Below are positions 1 to 9,967 of a stretch of 64,000 nt of DNA, piece by piece. Both the position numbers and the translations under genes were made by a program. The notes beneath the pieces are model-generated. The model saw nothing but the letters and a program-made list of their open reading frames with translations, was not told the DNA's origin and made no database searches. How positions within the stretch are numbered: position 1 is the first letter of the stretch; each line of letters opens with the position of its first letter. The DNA comes from Sessilibacter corallicola (GTDB taxonomy: Bacteria; Pseudomonadota; Gammaproteobacteria; Pseudomonadales; Cellvibrionaceae): assembly GCF_021290925.1 (NCBI RefSeq), contig NZ_JAJSLX010000005.1, positions 248,001 through 312,000 on the forward strand. The letters are read 5' to 3'.

Positions 1-97
1 TCATACAGAGCTGGCTATGGTGGAGTTAGCAGACCGTCATCATTATCTGAACTCCATTCACTTGATGTGTTTGTCTGTGAGAATTAATGATGAGTAA
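1..97 (+). CDS. C-terminal end of an unidentified upstream protein (partial)
   Basis: A reading frame open from the left edge (codons starting at base 2) ends with a TAA at 95-97 and overlaps the start of the HD-GYP gene, as in translationally coupled operons. The visible tail is about 31 residues, ending SVRINDE, too short to identify. A second open frame from base 1 ends at 85-87, so the choice of frame is uncertain. I favour the 97 end because its residue content looks more protein-like. No function can be given. Confidence 0.35.
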   Translation, partial: HTELAMVELADRHHYLNSIHLMCLSVRINDE

Positions 98-1205
98 CTT
101 AATTGCCAATCAGACTTCTCACCATCAATACGATTTAGCGACAAATGCGTCTATTTTGATGGTGTCTGAAGATGCCACTTCAATGTTTGAGCTTGAGGAG
201 TTTCTATTTAACTCTGGTTACTTAAACGTTGAAATCGCCACAAATCTAACCGACATCACTCGCCTGTTCGAACTGTCTCATTTCGACCTTGTGATTGTTG
301 ATGAGCAAGTTTCCCCAGTATTGGGCGCGCGAACTTGTGAATTTGTTCGTTCGGAATCTGAGCACACAGATTTCCCATCGGCGAATGTGGTTCTGTTTGC
401 CCAAGGCACGTTACATGAAATTCCGGCTTATCATACATTTGATGAAGTCTTGGTCAGTCCGCTAAATCCGGTTGAAGTAAATCTTCGAATCTCAAATTTG
501 TTGAAAAATAGAATTCATCGTGAAGAGTCTGACCGTATTAAAGATGAGCTTGAAACCAAATTACTTGGCCGAACAAAACAGCTGTATGAAACACAGCTGA
601 AACTCATCGATTATCTATCGCAAAATATTGATAACACGCCAAAACAAGTGGGCTCCACAGACCGCTTAATTGGACGTTATGTCAGTATTGTTGGCAAGGC
701 CATGGGTCTGAGCGACCAAGAGTGTGATTTGTTGGAACAAGCCAGCCCTCTGCATGACTTGGGTAATATCGGAATTCCCGACGAAGTCCTGTTAAAAAAT
801 GGCAAGCTCAGCGACAAAGACATGGCCATTGTTCGCAAGCATGTGGAAATTGGCGCTAACCTACTTTCCAGCAGTGACAATGAAATGATGAAAGTCGCGG
901 CGACTATTGCCGAAACACATCACGAGCGCTGGGACGGTAACGGTTATCCGTCGGGCCTAAAAGGCCAGCAAATTCCACTGTGCAGTCGTATTGTTGCTGT
1001 GTGTGATGTGTTTAATGCTTTGACATCCAATCGTCCTCATCGGCCCAGTTGGCGAGTATCTAAAGCGTTGGAATATTTGAAAAAGAACGCTGGTAGCCAG
1101 TTTGATCCCGACGTTGTGCGAAGCTTCCAGGCGGTTATCAATGAAGTGTTGGCGTGTCGAGAAAATATATTGAAGCTTCAAGGCTTCAAGCGCGCTATGC
1201 AATAA
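87..1205 (+). CDS. Receiver-like/HD-GYP domain protein, probable c-di-GMP phosphodiesterase
   Basis: The 372-residue protein has an N-terminal receiver-like domain (about 20-140), a short linker helix (about 145-180) and an HD-GYP domain (about 185-360). The catalytic signature is intact: HD at 223-224 in HDLGNIGIP, and the HHERWDGNGYP segment at 278-288. HD-GYP proteins hydrolyse cyclic di-GMP in the cytoplasm. The receiver keeps a candidate phospho-acceptor Asp72 (VIVD) but has Ser124 in VLVSP where receivers normally carry the conserved Lys, so phosphorylation may be weak or lost. ATG at 87 is followed by a second ATG at 90, and either could be the start. It overlaps the end of the upstream frame and is followed by a strong terminator. 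Confidence 0.93.
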   Translation: MMSNLIANQTSHHQYDLATNASILMVSEDATSMFELEEFLFNSGYLNVEIATNLTDITRLFELSHFDLVIVDEQVSPVLGARTCEFVRSESEHTDFPSANVVLFAQGTLHEIPAYHTFDEVLVSPLNPVEVNLRISNLLKNRIHREESDRIKDELETKLLGRTKQLYETQLKLIDYLSQNIDNTPKQVGSTDRLIGRYVSIVGKAMGLSDQECDLLEQASPLHDLGNIGIPDEVLLKNGKLSDKDMAIVRKHVEIGANLLSSSDNEMMKVAATIAETHHERWDGNGYPSGLKGQQIPLCSRIVAVCDVFNALTSNRPHRPSWRVSKALEYLKKNAGSQFDPDVVRSFQAVINEVLACRENILKLQGFKRAMQ

Positions 1206-1249
1206 AAAGCGCTCATAGAAAGCTTTAGCGAACATCAATCATTAAACAT

Positions 1250-1292
1250 AAAAAAGCCTTACCAAATTAATTTGATAAGGCTTTTTTGTTTT
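1250..1292. terminator. Bidirectional rho-independent terminator
   Basis: A long inverted repeat (AAAAAGCCTTA paired with TAAGGCTTTTT around an AATTAATT-containing loop) lies between the convergent HD-GYP gene and tatC. It has a T tract on the right and an A tract on the left, so it can end transcription from both sides. Confidence 0.85.
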
Positions 1293-1363
1293 TAAATTTT
1301 GCGACTTTTTAAAAATCTATTCAGTTAGCGGCGATGATGGTGTCGCGCGTTTATGCAAAAGCT

Positions 1364-2152
1364 TTAGTGCAGATCGGCATTCTCAGGTGTTTCATCTTCC
1401 GTGTTTTCATCCGTATTTCTCGCCGTGATAAAGCGGCCGAAGAATATTCCGATTTCAAACAGAAGCCACATTGGCACCGCCAACAATGCTTGAGAAATAA
1501 CGTCTGGTGGCGTTAATAACATGCCGAGAACAAAACATCCGACCAATACGTAAGGTCGTTTTTGACCGAGGCGCTTGGCGTCGGTAACGCCTGCCCATAT
1601 CATCAAAACCGTCGCCACTGGGATTTCAAAGGCAAATCCGAAGGCGAAGAACAGCTTGATAACAAAGTCTAGGTAAGAGCCCATATCGGTCATTACCGTC
1701 ACACCTTCAGGTGCGGTTCCGGTAAAGAACGCGAAGATCAGCGGAAACACCACGTAGTAAGCGAACGCCATTCCCGAGTAAAACAAGATAACGCTGGAGA
1801 TCAGCATGGGAATGGCGATTCTCTTCTCTTTTTGGTACAGCGCTGGGGCAATGAATGACCACAATTGGAAGAGTAAGTACGGCATTGACAGAAACACCGC
1901 AGCGAACATGGTCATTTTAAACGGTGTTAGAAACGGTGACGCTACCTCAGTGGCGATCATACTTGCGCCTTCGGGCAAGAAGCGCTGCAGCGGCGTCGAT
2001 ACGTAGGTGTAAATGTCGTTTGCAAATATGAACAAACCGCCAAAAATCACCAACACAGCGAGAAGGGCTTTTAGAAGGCGATTGCGTAGCTCAACTAAGT
2101 GAGCAACCAAAGATTGCTCACGGTCCGTGTTGAAGTCGTTATAGCTCGTCAT
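1364..2152 (-). CDS. tatC: Sec-independent protein translocase subunit TatC
   Basis: TatC is the multispanning inner-membrane receptor that, with TatB, binds twin-arginine signal peptides of folded cargo. The 262-residue protein is close to the usual 250-260. It has the typical start ([16 protein letters not shown]), repeated hydrophobic segments, the [13 protein letters not shown] loop and the [10 protein letters not shown] segment. Its ATG overlaps the tatB stop by 4 bases (ATGA), so translation is coupled. It is the last gene of the ubiE-to-tatC run and ends before a shared terminator. Confidence 0.98.
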   Translation of the reverse strand: MTSYNDFNTDREQSLVAHLVELRNRLLKALLAVLVIFGGLFIFANDIYTYVSTPLQRFLPEGASMIATEVASPFLTPFKMTMFAAVFLSMPYLLFQLWSFIAPALYQKEKRIAIPMLISSVILFYSGMAFAYYVVFPLIFAFFTGTAPEGVTVMTDMGSYLDFVIKLFFAFGFAFEIPVATVLMIWAGVTDAKRLGQKRPYVLVGCFVLGMLLTPPDVISQALLAVPMWLLFEIGIFFGRFITARNTDENTEDETPENADLH

Positions 2153-2544
2153 GATTCTGACTTAGAAGTCTGGGTATTACTGGAACTCGGCGTTTCAGAG
2201 CTCACTGGACGTGGTTTCGTGGAATCTGAATTATCCTGAGTATGATTTTGGTGGATAGAAGGTTGATCGTCCGGGTTAGCGAAGGTGTCTTCGGTGATGG
2301 ACATGTTTAACTCGCGGCGTGTGTCCTCAAGCTTTTTCATCACTTCTTCGTTGTGAAGTTGACGACGAATGTCATCTGTCCCCAGTTGCTGTTCTATCTG
2401 CATGCGGGTTTCACGCATACTGCGCTTGAAACGTCCAAACCCTAGCACGATTGTTCGCAAAGTTTCGGGCAAGCGCTCAGGGCCAATCACCAGTAGCCCG
2501 ACAACCGCTATGATGATCAGCTCAAAAAAGCCGATGTCAAACAC
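2149..2544 (-). CDS. tatB: Sec-independent protein translocase subunit TatB
   Basis: TatB partners TatC in recognising twin-arginine signal peptides. The 131-residue protein opens with [19 protein letters not shown], a short membrane helix followed by the [11 protein letters not shown] hinge typical of TatB. An amphipathic helix with many Arg/Lys follows, then a polar, Ser/Thr-rich tail after about residue 90 that is probably disordered. It sits between tatA and tatC and overlaps tatC by 4 bases. Confidence 0.97.
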   Translation of the reverse strand: MFDIGFFELIIIAVVGLLVIGPERLPETLRTIVLGFGRFKRSMRETRMQIEQQLGTDDIRRQLHNEEVMKKLEDTRRELNMSITEDTFANPDDQPSIHQNHTQDNSDSTKPRPVSSETPSSSNTQTSKSES

Positions 2545-2574
2545 AAAAGCCCCCTTGAAGCTTACAAATAATGA

Positions 2575-2823
2575 TTACTTGGTTGCTTCTTTGTCTTGAG
2601 TGTTAACTTTGTCAGCGTCTGCTGAGGCAGTTTTACTGTGTTCAACCTTTGCTTGTTGTTGCTCTGGAGTTTCTTTGTTGTCGTCGCCCATGGCATTTTT
2701 AAAGCCTTTGATCGCGCTGCCAACGTCGCCGCCTAGAGAGCGCAAACGCTTGGTTCCGAACAACATAACAACAATGGCTAATATGATTAATAATTGCCAA
2801 ATACTAATACCGCCAAGACCCAT
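2575..2823 (-). CDS. tatA: Sec-independent protein translocase subunit TatA
   Basis: TatA oligomerises to form the transport site of the Tat system. The 82-residue protein has one N-terminal membrane helix (about 6-22), the [10 protein letters not shown] hinge, the amphipathic helix [12 protein letters not shown], and an acidic tail rich in Lys, Glu and Gln. A near-perfect AAGGAG ribosome-binding site lies 6-7 bases before the ATG, matching the high TatA stoichiometry known for the complex. It follows hisE directly. Confidence 0.97.
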   Translation of the reverse strand: MGLGGISIWQLLIILAIVVMLFGTKRLRSLGGDVGSAIKGFKNAMGDDNKETPEQQQAKVEHSKTASADADKVNTQDKEATK

Positions 2824-2885
2824 AACTTACTCCTTCTTTTCCTAAAATCTTCGATGAAATTTGGATGACTTCATCAAAGTCGTTG

Positions 2886-3233
2886 CTAATTTTGCTTACC
2901 GTGTTGTGTTCGCGACGCCTTTTCCGCAATGCCGGATAGGTCGAAGCGACGAGCCAGTTCATCGAGGACAGATTGGCTGTCGACGTCCATATGACTCAAC
3001 ATGACTAAGCTGTGAAACCACAAATCTGCGGTTTCATAGATCAAGTCCTTTTTATCGCCGCTTATGGCGGCGTCCTTAGCTGCAATCAGAGTTTCAGTAC
3101 ACTCCTCTGCAACTTTCTCCAAAATTTTGTTCAATCCCTTGGCATGCAAACTGGCTACGTAAGACGAGTTAGGATCGGCATTATCAATGCGATCTTGAAT
3201 TGTCGCTGTGAGCTGTTGCAAAACATCAGTCAT
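2886..3233 (-). CDS. hisE: Phosphoribosyl-ATP pyrophosphatase HisE
   Basis: HisE hydrolyses phosphoribosyl-ATP to phosphoribosyl-AMP and pyrophosphate, the second step of histidine synthesis. The 115-residue all-helical protein has the MazG-like metal-binding acidic motif [15 protein letters not shown] and the [14 protein letters not shown] segment. HisE and HisI are separate proteins here rather than the HisIE fusion of enterobacteria. It lies about 55 bases after hisI and just ahead of tatA. Confidence 0.96.
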   Translation of the reverse strand: MTDVLQQLTATIQDRIDNADPNSSYVASLHAKGLNKILEKVAEECTETLIAAKDAAISGDKKDLIYETADLWFHSLVMLSHMDVDSQSVLDELARRFDLSGIAEKASRTQHGKQN

Positions 3234-3289
3234 GGATTTACCGAATTTGTTAATTTAACTTGAATAACTAATCAGGCGCTTAGCGCGTG

Positions 3290-3709
3290 TTACTTATAAA
3301 TTTCTGCAGGGTCTTTTAATACCGGTTCTTGAGTTTGCCACTGGCCGTCGACCAATGAGCGATAAAAACAAGATTCCCGCCCGGTGTGGCAAGCAATGCC
3401 ACCAATTTGCTCGATTTTTAAGATAACCACATCGGCGTCGCAGTCGAGTTGGATATCTTGTACTTTTTGCACATGACCTGAGGATTCACCTTTGGGCCAA
3501 AGCTTTTTTCGCGATCGAGAATAGTAAACTGCCGTTTGTGTTTCTGCCGTTAACTGCAGCGCTTCTCGATTCATCCACGCCATCATTAAAATTCGGCCTG
3601 TCTCTGCATCTTGTGCGATAGCAGGAACAAGACCATCACTGGTCCACTTAACTTCTTCAAGCCAGTCGAGCCCAGCCTTTTGCGCTTCGGTGTTCATAAT
3701 TACCGCCAT
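3290..3709 (-). CDS. hisI: Phosphoribosyl-AMP cyclohydrolase HisI
   Basis: HisI opens the adenine ring of phosphoribosyl-AMP in the third step of histidine synthesis, acting on the product of the neighbouring hisE. The 139-residue protein shows the metal-binding DCDADVVI motif and the zinc-site cysteines in [15 protein letters not shown], plus the [18 protein letters not shown] core. The listed start gives [10 protein letters not shown], but the internal ATG five codons later could also be used. Confidence 0.97.
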   Translation of the reverse strand: MAVIMNTEAQKAGLDWLEEVKWTSDGLVPAIAQDAETGRILMMAWMNREALQLTAETQTAVYYSRSRKKLWPKGESSGHVQKVQDIQLDCDADVVILKIEQIGGIACHTGRESCFYRSLVDGQWQTQEPVLKDPAEIYK

Positions 3710-3822
3710 AAATGATGGGCTCGGTAGTGTAATGAGTTTCTTGTGTCTAGAAAACCTTTACCACTACTCTCGTCAATGTACGCCCTAATTATTACTAAAA
3801 TCAACCAGATTTTTCGGATCTA

Positions 3823-5445
3823 TTACCGTAAAAGCCAAACCGCAGCGGCAACTAAAATAAGCGCTAAACTGGTTTTTGGTAAATTTTGAATCCATGTCCA
3901 AAAGCCGGGCCAAGCTGTTACGGCCGCTAATATTAATACGCCGGCGGCGATTTGTTTTCGCCTCACAACTGTATTAGGTTTTGCTGCTACGGCTTTGGTA
4001 GCTTGTTTAATTTCTGGCGTTAATTTTGTTAATTCTTGGAGCTGTTCCAAATTATTAAAAATTAGATGCGGAATCTCTGGGAATTTTTCCATCCATTCAG
4101 GACCGTAGCGACGCAGCTCTGTTAGCAGCGCTTTTGGATGAAATCTATTTTTTATCCAGCGTTCCATATAAGGATGTGCCGTGCTCCATAAATCCAATTC
4201 TGGATACAACTGTCTGCCCAAGCCTTCAATGTTAAGTAATGTTTTTTGCAACAAAACTAACTGTGGTTGAACTTCCATATTAAATCGTCGAGCGGTCTGG
4301 AATAGACTAATCAGTACATGACCGAAGGAAATTTCACTGAGCGGTTTTTCAAAAATGGGTTCGCACACACTGCGTATGGCCGCTTCTAATTCGCCGATAG
4401 AAGTATCTTCAGGAACCCAACCGCTGAACACGTGTAATTCTGCGACTAAGCGATAATCGCGACGGAACATCGCTAATATATTTCTTGCCAAATAATATTG
4501 ATCTTCTCGGCTCAACGAGCCCACTACAGCCATATCAATCGCGATATATTTTGGGTTGTGTGGGTTTTCTGTAGAGACGAAAATATTTCCCGGATGCATG
4601 TCTGCGTGGAAAAAGTTGTGTTCAAAAACCTGTTTGAAAAAGATTTCGACGCCTCTTTCGGCAAGGCATTTCATATTGGTTTTTTGAGCGTTAAGGGCAT
4701 CTACATGCGTAACCGGAATGCCAAAAATGCGCTCCATGACCATCACATCGCGACGGCAATAATCCCAGTGAACTTCCGGAACATAGAGCATTTCTGAGCC
4801 TTGGAAGTTGCGGCGTAATTGGCTGGCGTTAGCCGCTTCGCGCAATAAATCCAATTCGTCAAAAATGGTGTGGCGATATTCTTCGACAACATCGCGCATG
4901 TGCAAACGTCGACCGTCGGCACTCAGGCTTTCGGCAAGAAAAGCGACCAGGCGCAACAGTGCGATGTCTTTTTCAATGACCGGTTCAAGTCCGGGTCGAA
5001 CCGCCTTAACGACCACTTGTTTGCCATTGTGCAGCGTTGCAGTGTGCACCTGCGCAACCGATGCAGATGCCAACGGTTCGCGATCAAACTGTTTAAACAG
5101 AGAATCGATTGGCGCTTCTAATGAGGCTTCTACCAAGGCGACAAAATCTTCACTTGGGAAAGGGGTAACGTTGTCTTGGAGCTTATCCAAGTGGTTCATT
5201 AAATCCGGCGGAATAAGATCCGGCCGTGTCGACAGCAGTTGGCCGAATTTTACGAACACAGGTCCCATGTGTTCAAAGAAAAGTCGCAACCGTTCGCCTC
5301 GGGGAGCGTCGGGAGTGGGGAGCCAAGTAATGGGGATGAACAGCCAGCGAATCGTCCAGGGCAGGCGGCGCACGGCGATAAAGGTATCCAGACGGAATTT
5401 GTAAGCAGCGTAGAGAATCTGCAGAAGACGAACCAGCGCGAGCAC
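3823..5445 (-). CDS. ubiB: Ubiquinone biosynthesis protein UbiB (atypical kinase/ATPase)
   Basis: UbiB is an ABC1/ADCK-family membrane-anchored protein needed for coenzyme Q synthesis. It is thought to act as an ATPase that helps extract or hand over lipophilic intermediates. The 540-residue protein carries the family's KxGQ signature at 66-69 (KFGQ), the ASVAQVHTA loop near 130, a kinase-like core with [10 protein letters not shown], and two C-terminal membrane helices (about 500-540). It follows ubiJ by 26 bases. The pairing with ubiE and ubiJ is the classical aerobic ubiquinone cluster. Confidence 0.97.
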   Translation of the reverse strand: MLALVRLLQILYAAYKFRLDTFIAVRRLPWTIRWLFIPITWLPTPDAPRGERLRLFFEHMGPVFVKFGQLLSTRPDLIPPDLMNHLDKLQDNVTPFPSEDFVALVEASLEAPIDSLFKQFDREPLASASVAQVHTATLHNGKQVVVKAVRPGLEPVIEKDIALLRLVAFLAESLSADGRRLHMRDVVEEYRHTIFDELDLLREAANASQLRRNFQGSEMLYVPEVHWDYCRRDVMVMERIFGIPVTHVDALNAQKTNMKCLAERGVEIFFKQVFEHNFFHADMHPGNIFVSTENPHNPKYIAIDMAVVGSLSREDQYYLARNILAMFRRDYRLVAELHVFSGWVPEDTSIGELEAAIRSVCEPIFEKPLSEISFGHVLISLFQTARRFNMEVQPQLVLLQKTLLNIEGLGRQLYPELDLWSTAHPYMERWIKNRFHPKALLTELRRYGPEWMEKFPEIPHLIFNNLEQLQELTKLTPEIKQATKAVAAKPNTVVRRKQIAAGVLILAAVTAWPGFWTWIQNLPKTSLALILVAAAVWLLR

Positions 5446-5471
5446 GAACCTTCCTTAACTTATTACATTGA

Positions 5472-6113
5472 TTAATCTTTCGAGGCTTGCTCGTTGAGAC
5501 GGTGTTGCAACTTTTCCAATCGGGCTTGGGCGCGATCCATAGCCAAACGCAGCGTCTGATTTTGATCGCAAAAGTCTTTAAATACGGCGCGGTTTGGCAC
5601 TAATTTAAGTTCTTCAACACAATACTCCACCAATTGTTGGCGGATATTGAATTGGCGTTGGCTGTGCCATTGGTGAGCGCTGCGCACGTGTTCGGCAACT
5701 TGGTGACCAAACACATCGCCGAGGTACTGGTTAAAGAAGTCTTCCCAATCGATGTCGAGCCCGCGAATTAGGCCTTGCCATTGTTCAACCAATCCCACAC
5801 TGCCGCGCATTTCTACATCGGTGCCAGAGAGGTTGGTGCTGCCACTGAGAAGAACACCCAGCAGCGCAAAGGCTGAGCCTTTGATTTCGGTAGCGGGTGA
5901 TTCGTGATAACTCAGCAATTGCACTTGCTGGTCTCTCGCAGTCAAACAGTACTCGACTCTGGGTGCGGTAATCACCACTTTGAGCGCTCGGCCTTCCAAT
6001 TGTTCTAGGCGAGCCCGTGTGATCGGGTCGTACACCAGCGCCTGATTGATCAGTGACTGTGCCGCCGCCAGAAGCGTACCGAGAGTGGTTGGCCCTAAAC
6101 CAGAAGGGTTCAT
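5472..6113 (-). CDS. ubiJ: Ubiquinone biosynthesis accessory factor UbiJ (SCP2 domain)
   Basis: UbiJ has an SCP2 lipid-binding fold and helps organise the soluble Ubi complex that modifies ubiquinone precursors. The 213-residue protein has the SCP2-like region at about 25-115 and a C-terminal helical, coiled-coil-like part ending in MDRAQARLEKLQHRLNEQ. Its ATG overlaps the ubiE TGA (ATGA), indicating translational coupling. Length and neighbours match the family. It has no catalytic motif. Confidence 0.93.
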   Translation of the reverse strand: MNPSGLGPTTLGTLLAAAQSLINQALVYDPITRARLEQLEGRALKVVITAPRVEYCLTARDQQVQLLSYHESPATEIKGSAFALLGVLLSGSTNLSGTDVEMRGSVGLVEQWQGLIRGLDIDWEDFFNQYLGDVFGHQVAEHVRSAHQWHSQRQFNIRQQLVEYCVEELKLVPNRAVFKDFCDQNQTLRLAMDRAQARLEKLQHRLNEQASKD

Positions 6114-6859
6114 CAGGGTTTTAAACCTTTGTGCAAGGCGACCACACCAGAGGTCATATTGTGGTATTCACAATCGGAGAAGCCTGCATCTTCAAGCATA
6201 GACAGCAAGGTTTCTTGGTCTGGGTGCATACGGATACTCTCAGCCAAATAGCGGTAGCTGTCAGCGTCGTTAGTAATAACCTTGCCCATAAATGGCAAAA
6301 TCTTGAAGGAATACTGGTCGTACATTTTTTCCATAACCGGATTGGTAGGCTTGGAAAACTCAAGAACTAACAATCGACCGCCTGGTTTTAACACGCGAAA
6401 CATCGAGCGCAGGGCTAAATCCTTGTCGGTAACGTTTCGCAGTCCGAAAGCAATGGTGATGCAATCGAACGTGTTGTCAGGGAATGGCAGGTATTGCGCG
6501 TCGGCTTGGCAGTACTCGATATTGCCGGCAACGCCTCGGTCGGTGAGTCGATCGCGGCCAACAGACAGCATTGAGTCATTGATATCAGCCAAGACTACCA
6601 ATCCCTCTGGGCCAACAATACGAGAGAATTGATAACTGAGATCGCCAGTTCCGCCTGCGATATCCAATATTTTCTGCTTGGGTCTTGCCGCCGACATTTC
6701 GATGGTGAAGCGTTTCCAAATGCGGTGAACGCCACCTGACATTAAATCGTTCATGATGTCGTACTTGGCAGCGACGGAGTGAAACACATCGGCAACGCGA
6801 CGAGCCTTGTCGGTGGTTTTAACTTTTTCGAACCCAAAGTGCGTAGTATCGTCGCTCAT
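6113..6859 (-). CDS. ubiE: Ubiquinone/menaquinone C-methyltransferase UbiE
   Basis: UbiE is the SAM-dependent methyltransferase that C-methylates the benzoquinol ring of ubiquinone precursors (and demethylmenaquinol where present). The 248-residue protein has the class I motif [12 protein letters not shown], the [15 protein letters not shown] post-motif and the C-terminal [14 protein letters not shown] typical of UbiE. It is the first gene of the ubiE-ubiJ-ubiB-hisI-hisE-tatABC run, and the 280-base gap upstream should hold the operon promoter. Confidence 0.98.
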   Translation of the reverse strand: MSDDTTHFGFEKVKTTDKARRVADVFHSVAAKYDIMNDLMSGGVHRIWKRFTIEMSAARPKQKILDIAGGTGDLSYQFSRIVGPEGLVVLADINDSMLSVGRDRLTDRGVAGNIEYCQADAQYLPFPDNTFDCITIAFGLRNVTDKDLALRSMFRVLKPGGRLLVLEFSKPTNPVMEKMYDQYSFKILPFMGKVITNDADSYRYLAESIRMHPDQETLLSMLEDAGFSDCEYHNMTSGVVALHKGLKP

Positions 6860-7003
6860 AATTCATCCCAACAGAGTAAACTGGCTGCCATTGTACGTCA
6901 GCCTTGATTGGATTTCAGGTTTTGTTTAGTGCGGTGAATCAAGCTTGTTCAATTTGTTGTGCAAGCCCCTGGCAGGGTTACGTAAGATATTATGCTAAGG
7001 TGT

Positions 7004-7017
7004 CTAACGTACGTTAG
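7004..7017. promoter_or_regulatory. 14-bp perfect palindrome in the ubiE/rhodanese divergent promoter region
   Basis: CTAACGTACGTTAG is a perfect palindrome about 125 bases before the rhodanese start and 145 before ubiE. Its 12-bp core TAACGTACGTTA recurs at 26968-26979. It has the form of a dimeric repressor operator, but no regulator can be assigned from this window. Confidence 0.4.
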
Positions 7018-7140
7018 GTAGACGGATATTCCTTGTATCGGATACAATCGAATTACTTGAGTGAGCAACAATCATATGAATCGTGATTGATGACCAGATA
7101 ACCAAAAGTCTTTGAGAATTGAGAGGCAAGGAGAGTCATT

Positions 7141-7530
7141 ATGACTAATGCAGTAAAGGTGGTAGTCCTGTGGTTTAAATCGTTATTGTTGCTGTTTAGC
7201 GCGGTCAGCTACGCAGACAGCAATGCGACGGCATCTGAATTGTCGAAAGAAGCCACTGCGGAAAAGGCAGTTTGGTTAGACGTTCGATCGTTTGATGAGT
7301 ACAAATCCGGTCACGTTGACGGTGCGCTCAATATTCCTCACACACGCATCGAAGACAATATTCTAGAGGCGGTTCCCGATAAATCAGCGCCGGTTTTTCT
7401 CTACTGTCGTTCCGGCCATCGATCCGGCATTGCGTTGAAGAAAATGAAAAAATTGGGATACACCAACGTTGTTAACGTTGGCGGACTTAACGATGCCCGA
7501 AAAATTGTTAATAAAGAAAAAGCACAATAA
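7141..7530 (+). CDS. Exported single-domain rhodanese (PspE-like)
   Basis: The 129-residue protein begins with a signal peptide (about 1-26, hydrophobic WFKSLLLLFSAVSYA) and then a single rhodanese domain. The DVRSFDEYKSGHVDGALNIPH segment and the active-site loop CRSGHRS are clear, so the persulfide-carrying cysteine is present. Such small periplasmic rhodaneses, like E. coli PspE, transfer sulfane sulfur, though the physiological acceptor is usually unknown. The start is supported by an AAGGAG site 8 bases upstream. It stands alone. Confidence 0.92.
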   Translation: MTNAVKVVVLWFKSLLLLFSAVSYADSNATASELSKEATAEKAVWLDVRSFDEYKSGHVDGALNIPHTRIEDNILEAVPDKSAPVFLYCRSGHRSGIALKKMKKLGYTNVVNVGGLNDARKIVNKEKAQ

Positions 7531-7549
7531 TTACCTTTCTTAAAATCAG

Positions 7550-7581
7550 CCCAACACTTTTAAGTACATTTAAGTGTTGGG
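7550..7581 (+). terminator. Probable terminator hairpin after the rhodanese gene
   Basis: CCCAACACTT and AAGTGTTGGG form a perfect 10-bp stem around a 12-base loop, 20 bases after the stop codon. No clear T tract follows, so termination efficiency is uncertain. Confidence 0.45.
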
Positions 7582-7973
7582 TCTAGGTGTTGGGTTGGAT
7601 TTCAGTTCACACTTAATTAATATTTTCACAACAAAACCCTGTCGTTAATTTTCTCGTTTTTTCCTGTCTTAATAATCAACGTTTTTTATTCCTAAATTGA
7701 ATTTTAGAAATGTGCGGTATTTCTTTTCGTGAATTATCGAATTAGTTAGGATGGTTAATTAGAAGCTCCTATAGCATCGTTGAAATGCTTGTTATCTCCA
7801 ATCGAACTTAAAAATCGAATCTTCGATTCAAAGAAATTTTAGAATGTCTATTATTTCCGGTAGTAGAAAGGCTGTTTGTCTTTATACACTGGTATTTCAG
7901 TAATTCGAATTGATTTTTCAGGTTATTCAGAGGCTTCTATACTTACCATTCTTTGTAAGGGAATTGAAAAGCA
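7582..7973. other. Gene-free AT-rich gap before the lipoprotein gene
   Basis: About 390 bases without a credible reading frame. It contains a short inverted repeat, AATCGAA-TC-TTCGATT, at 7813-7828. An AAGGGAATTG stretch just before 7974 is a possible ribosome-binding site for the lipoprotein gene. I see no RNA gene. Confidence 0.6.
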
Positions 7974-9929
7974 ATGTCGGCAAAAATTATTATTTTGGCA
8001 GTATTCTCTTCACTTTTATTACTGACTGCCTGTGGCGGAACGACGCAACCGCCGGAACCCATCATTACACTCTCTGACGATGATATTCGTAATACCAACA
8101 ATTACGAAGAATTGTTGGGGCTTTTAAAAACGGCCAATATTCGCTTGGCGGATAAAAATGTGTCTGACTACGCCGATGATTTTGCCAGAAAATCAATTTT
8201 AGAAGATAAGTTGGTTGAGCTGGCCATTGCTAATATAGAGTCTCAATTTACTAACGCGCGTGAAGTAAACGGCGTATTGGGCTTAGCGACGATTGAATCC
8301 ATTGATAACAGTTTAATTGGCGAATCAGAATTACCGACGGGCAAATGGCAGCGTGTTAAAGATCGTATTGCGTTGGAAAAACGTCGAACTCGACAATACG
8401 TCGAAGAACAATCGCTTACGATTGCCGATGATTTTTCTAACGAAGAACGACTGAATTATCTCGATGAATTTTACCGCTTGACGGGAGATTCAACTTGGCT
8501 GCAACAAAAAAATGAATTTATCGATCAACTCATTACTAATATACGGGTTGCGAAAAATCAGGGCGTTTACACCGAAGCACTGCAAGCAGATTTGGCTTTG
8601 TTGCGACAAACACGCGGTGACGATTTGGGATTAATGAATGAATTGACCGCTTACGATGCCAAAGTTTATGAGCACCAATTTTTAACAGAATTGGGTAATG
8701 GTGATCCTGACGCTGCCTATCAAATTTTTGTCAAAATGACTCAAGCCAACAATTTTGAGCAAATCCGCGCAGAACTTGAAGGAACCAGTCAGACCATGGC
8801 GGATTATTTTATTGCCAAAGCCGATGAAGCAATGACGTCTGATCTGCAACTTGCAAAAGCTTATCGCTGGTATCAACAAGGTCTTGATGTCTACCAACAC
8901 ATGGGGTTAGGGCAGCCGAGCCAAGAGCAGTTTAATACGATTATTTCTGAATTTAATCGCCGTTTTGAGGGCCGTAAAGAAAACGGTGACTTGGAAGCCG
9001 CGCTAGCCTATTTGTTGATGATTGGTGAATTTGATAAAACTCACGCCTTGTATCGAAGCCAGTTGAATCCGCTGAAAGATCAAATTCAACAACGTGCCGT
9101 TAAGAAAGTAACCACTACCGATTTTTCAAATTCCGCGCAACGTCACGATTACGGCAGCGTGCTTTCCTCGTTTATTACTCAGCATTTATTTGAAAGTATT
9201 CCCAACGATGTTCGTATTGTCGAGCGACAACAATACGAAGCTATTTTAAGAGAGCGTGAACTCGGTGGCCAAGCGCCGGATTTGTCGGCGGTGGACTATT
9301 TTATTACCGGCAGTGTTTTGGAATCTAAAGTCGACACTACTGAGGTGCAAGGCAAAAAAACCTTAAGAGTGATTGTTGGTCGTGAAAGTATTCCCAATCC
9401 CGCTTATGTCACTTGGCTAAAACTGGATTCGAAAGAGCGCAAAAAGGTCGATAAGCCGTCGGAGACAATCAGTGTTGATCGCCATGAAAATGTATCCATC
9501 GGTATTACAGAACACCGTAAGCTCGGAATCGTGTCGGTGAGTTATCGTTTGGTAGAGGCCGACAGTGGCAGAATTGTATTCCCAGATTCTATCTCCAAAG
9601 AAGAAGAGCATAAAGACAATAGCACCGAAGGTGTGGAGATGGGGGAATTTATTTTACCCTTCAAATTGGCACAATTACCGTCGGACGTAGAAATTCTGGA
9701 TACCTTGGCAAAATCAATTTCTCTGGATGTTGGAGAAAATCTTGTTGGTCTATTAAAAGATCAAGAGAAAAAATATTTGGCTCAAGCCGATGTATTCGCC
9801 GGTGATCGAAACTGTCCCGCGCAAATCACAGCGTTGGCGCGCGCCTCTGCCATTCAAGAATTAAAAGGCATGGAAAACAGCGAAACCAATCAAACGCTGC
9901 GTGACGTGACGGTGTCGTGTTATCAGTAG
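7974..9929 (+). CDS. Outer-membrane-type lipoprotein with a C-terminal CsgG-like domain
   Basis: The 651-residue protein has a lipoprotein signal with lipobox LTAC (Cys20 lipidated). A long helical, repeat-like region (about 50-370) with many paired helices follows, consistent with TPR-like packing. After about residue 385 comes a CsgG/FlgO-like region: SVLSSFITQHLFESIPNDV, then VERQQYEAILRERELGG and VDYFITGSVLESK, with a later VSYRLVEADSGRIV strand pair. CsgG-like domains occur in curli secretion pores and in periplasmic envelope lipoproteins, and the exact role here is unknown. The gene is convergent with a membrane Ser/Thr kinase 38 bases away, which suggests a shared envelope-signalling context. 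Confidence 0.8.
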   Translation: MSAKIIILAVFSSLLLLTACGGTTQPPEPIITLSDDDIRNTNNYEELLGLLKTANIRLADKNVSDYADDFARKSILEDKLVELAIANIESQFTNAREVNGVLGLATIESIDNSLIGESELPTGKWQRVKDRIALEKRRTRQYVEEQSLTIADDFSNEERLNYLDEFYRLTGDSTWLQQKNEFIDQLITNIRVAKNQGVYTEALQADLALLRQTRGDDLGLMNELTAYDAKVYEHQFLTELGNGDPDAAYQIFVKMTQANNFEQIRAELEGTSQTMADYFIAKADEAMTSDLQLAKAYRWYQQGLDVYQHMGLGQPSQEQFNTIISEFNRRFEGRKENGDLEAALAYLLMIGEFDKTHALYRSQLNPLKDQIQQRAVKKVTTTDFSNSAQRHDYGSVLSSFITQHLFESIPNDVRIVERQQYEAILRERELGGQAPDLSAVDYFITGSVLESKVDTTEVQGKKTLRVIVGRESIPNPAYVTWLKLDSKERKKVDKPSETISVDRHENVSIGITEHRKLGIVSVSYRLVEADSGRIVFPDSISKEEEHKDNSTEGVEMGEFILPFKLAQLPSDVEILDTLAKSISLDVGENLVGLLKDQEKKYLAQADVFAGDRNCPAQITALARASAIQELKGMENSETNQTLRDVTVSCYQ

Positions 9930-9967
9930 ATGACACTAACAAATAAAATTAATTAATAGGCGATTAG

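Noticed and set aside
4808-5404. A 198-codon frame antisense to ubiB
   Set aside because: Shadow of a conserved gene. Its residues have no protein-family pattern and are rich in Ser, Arg and Asn.
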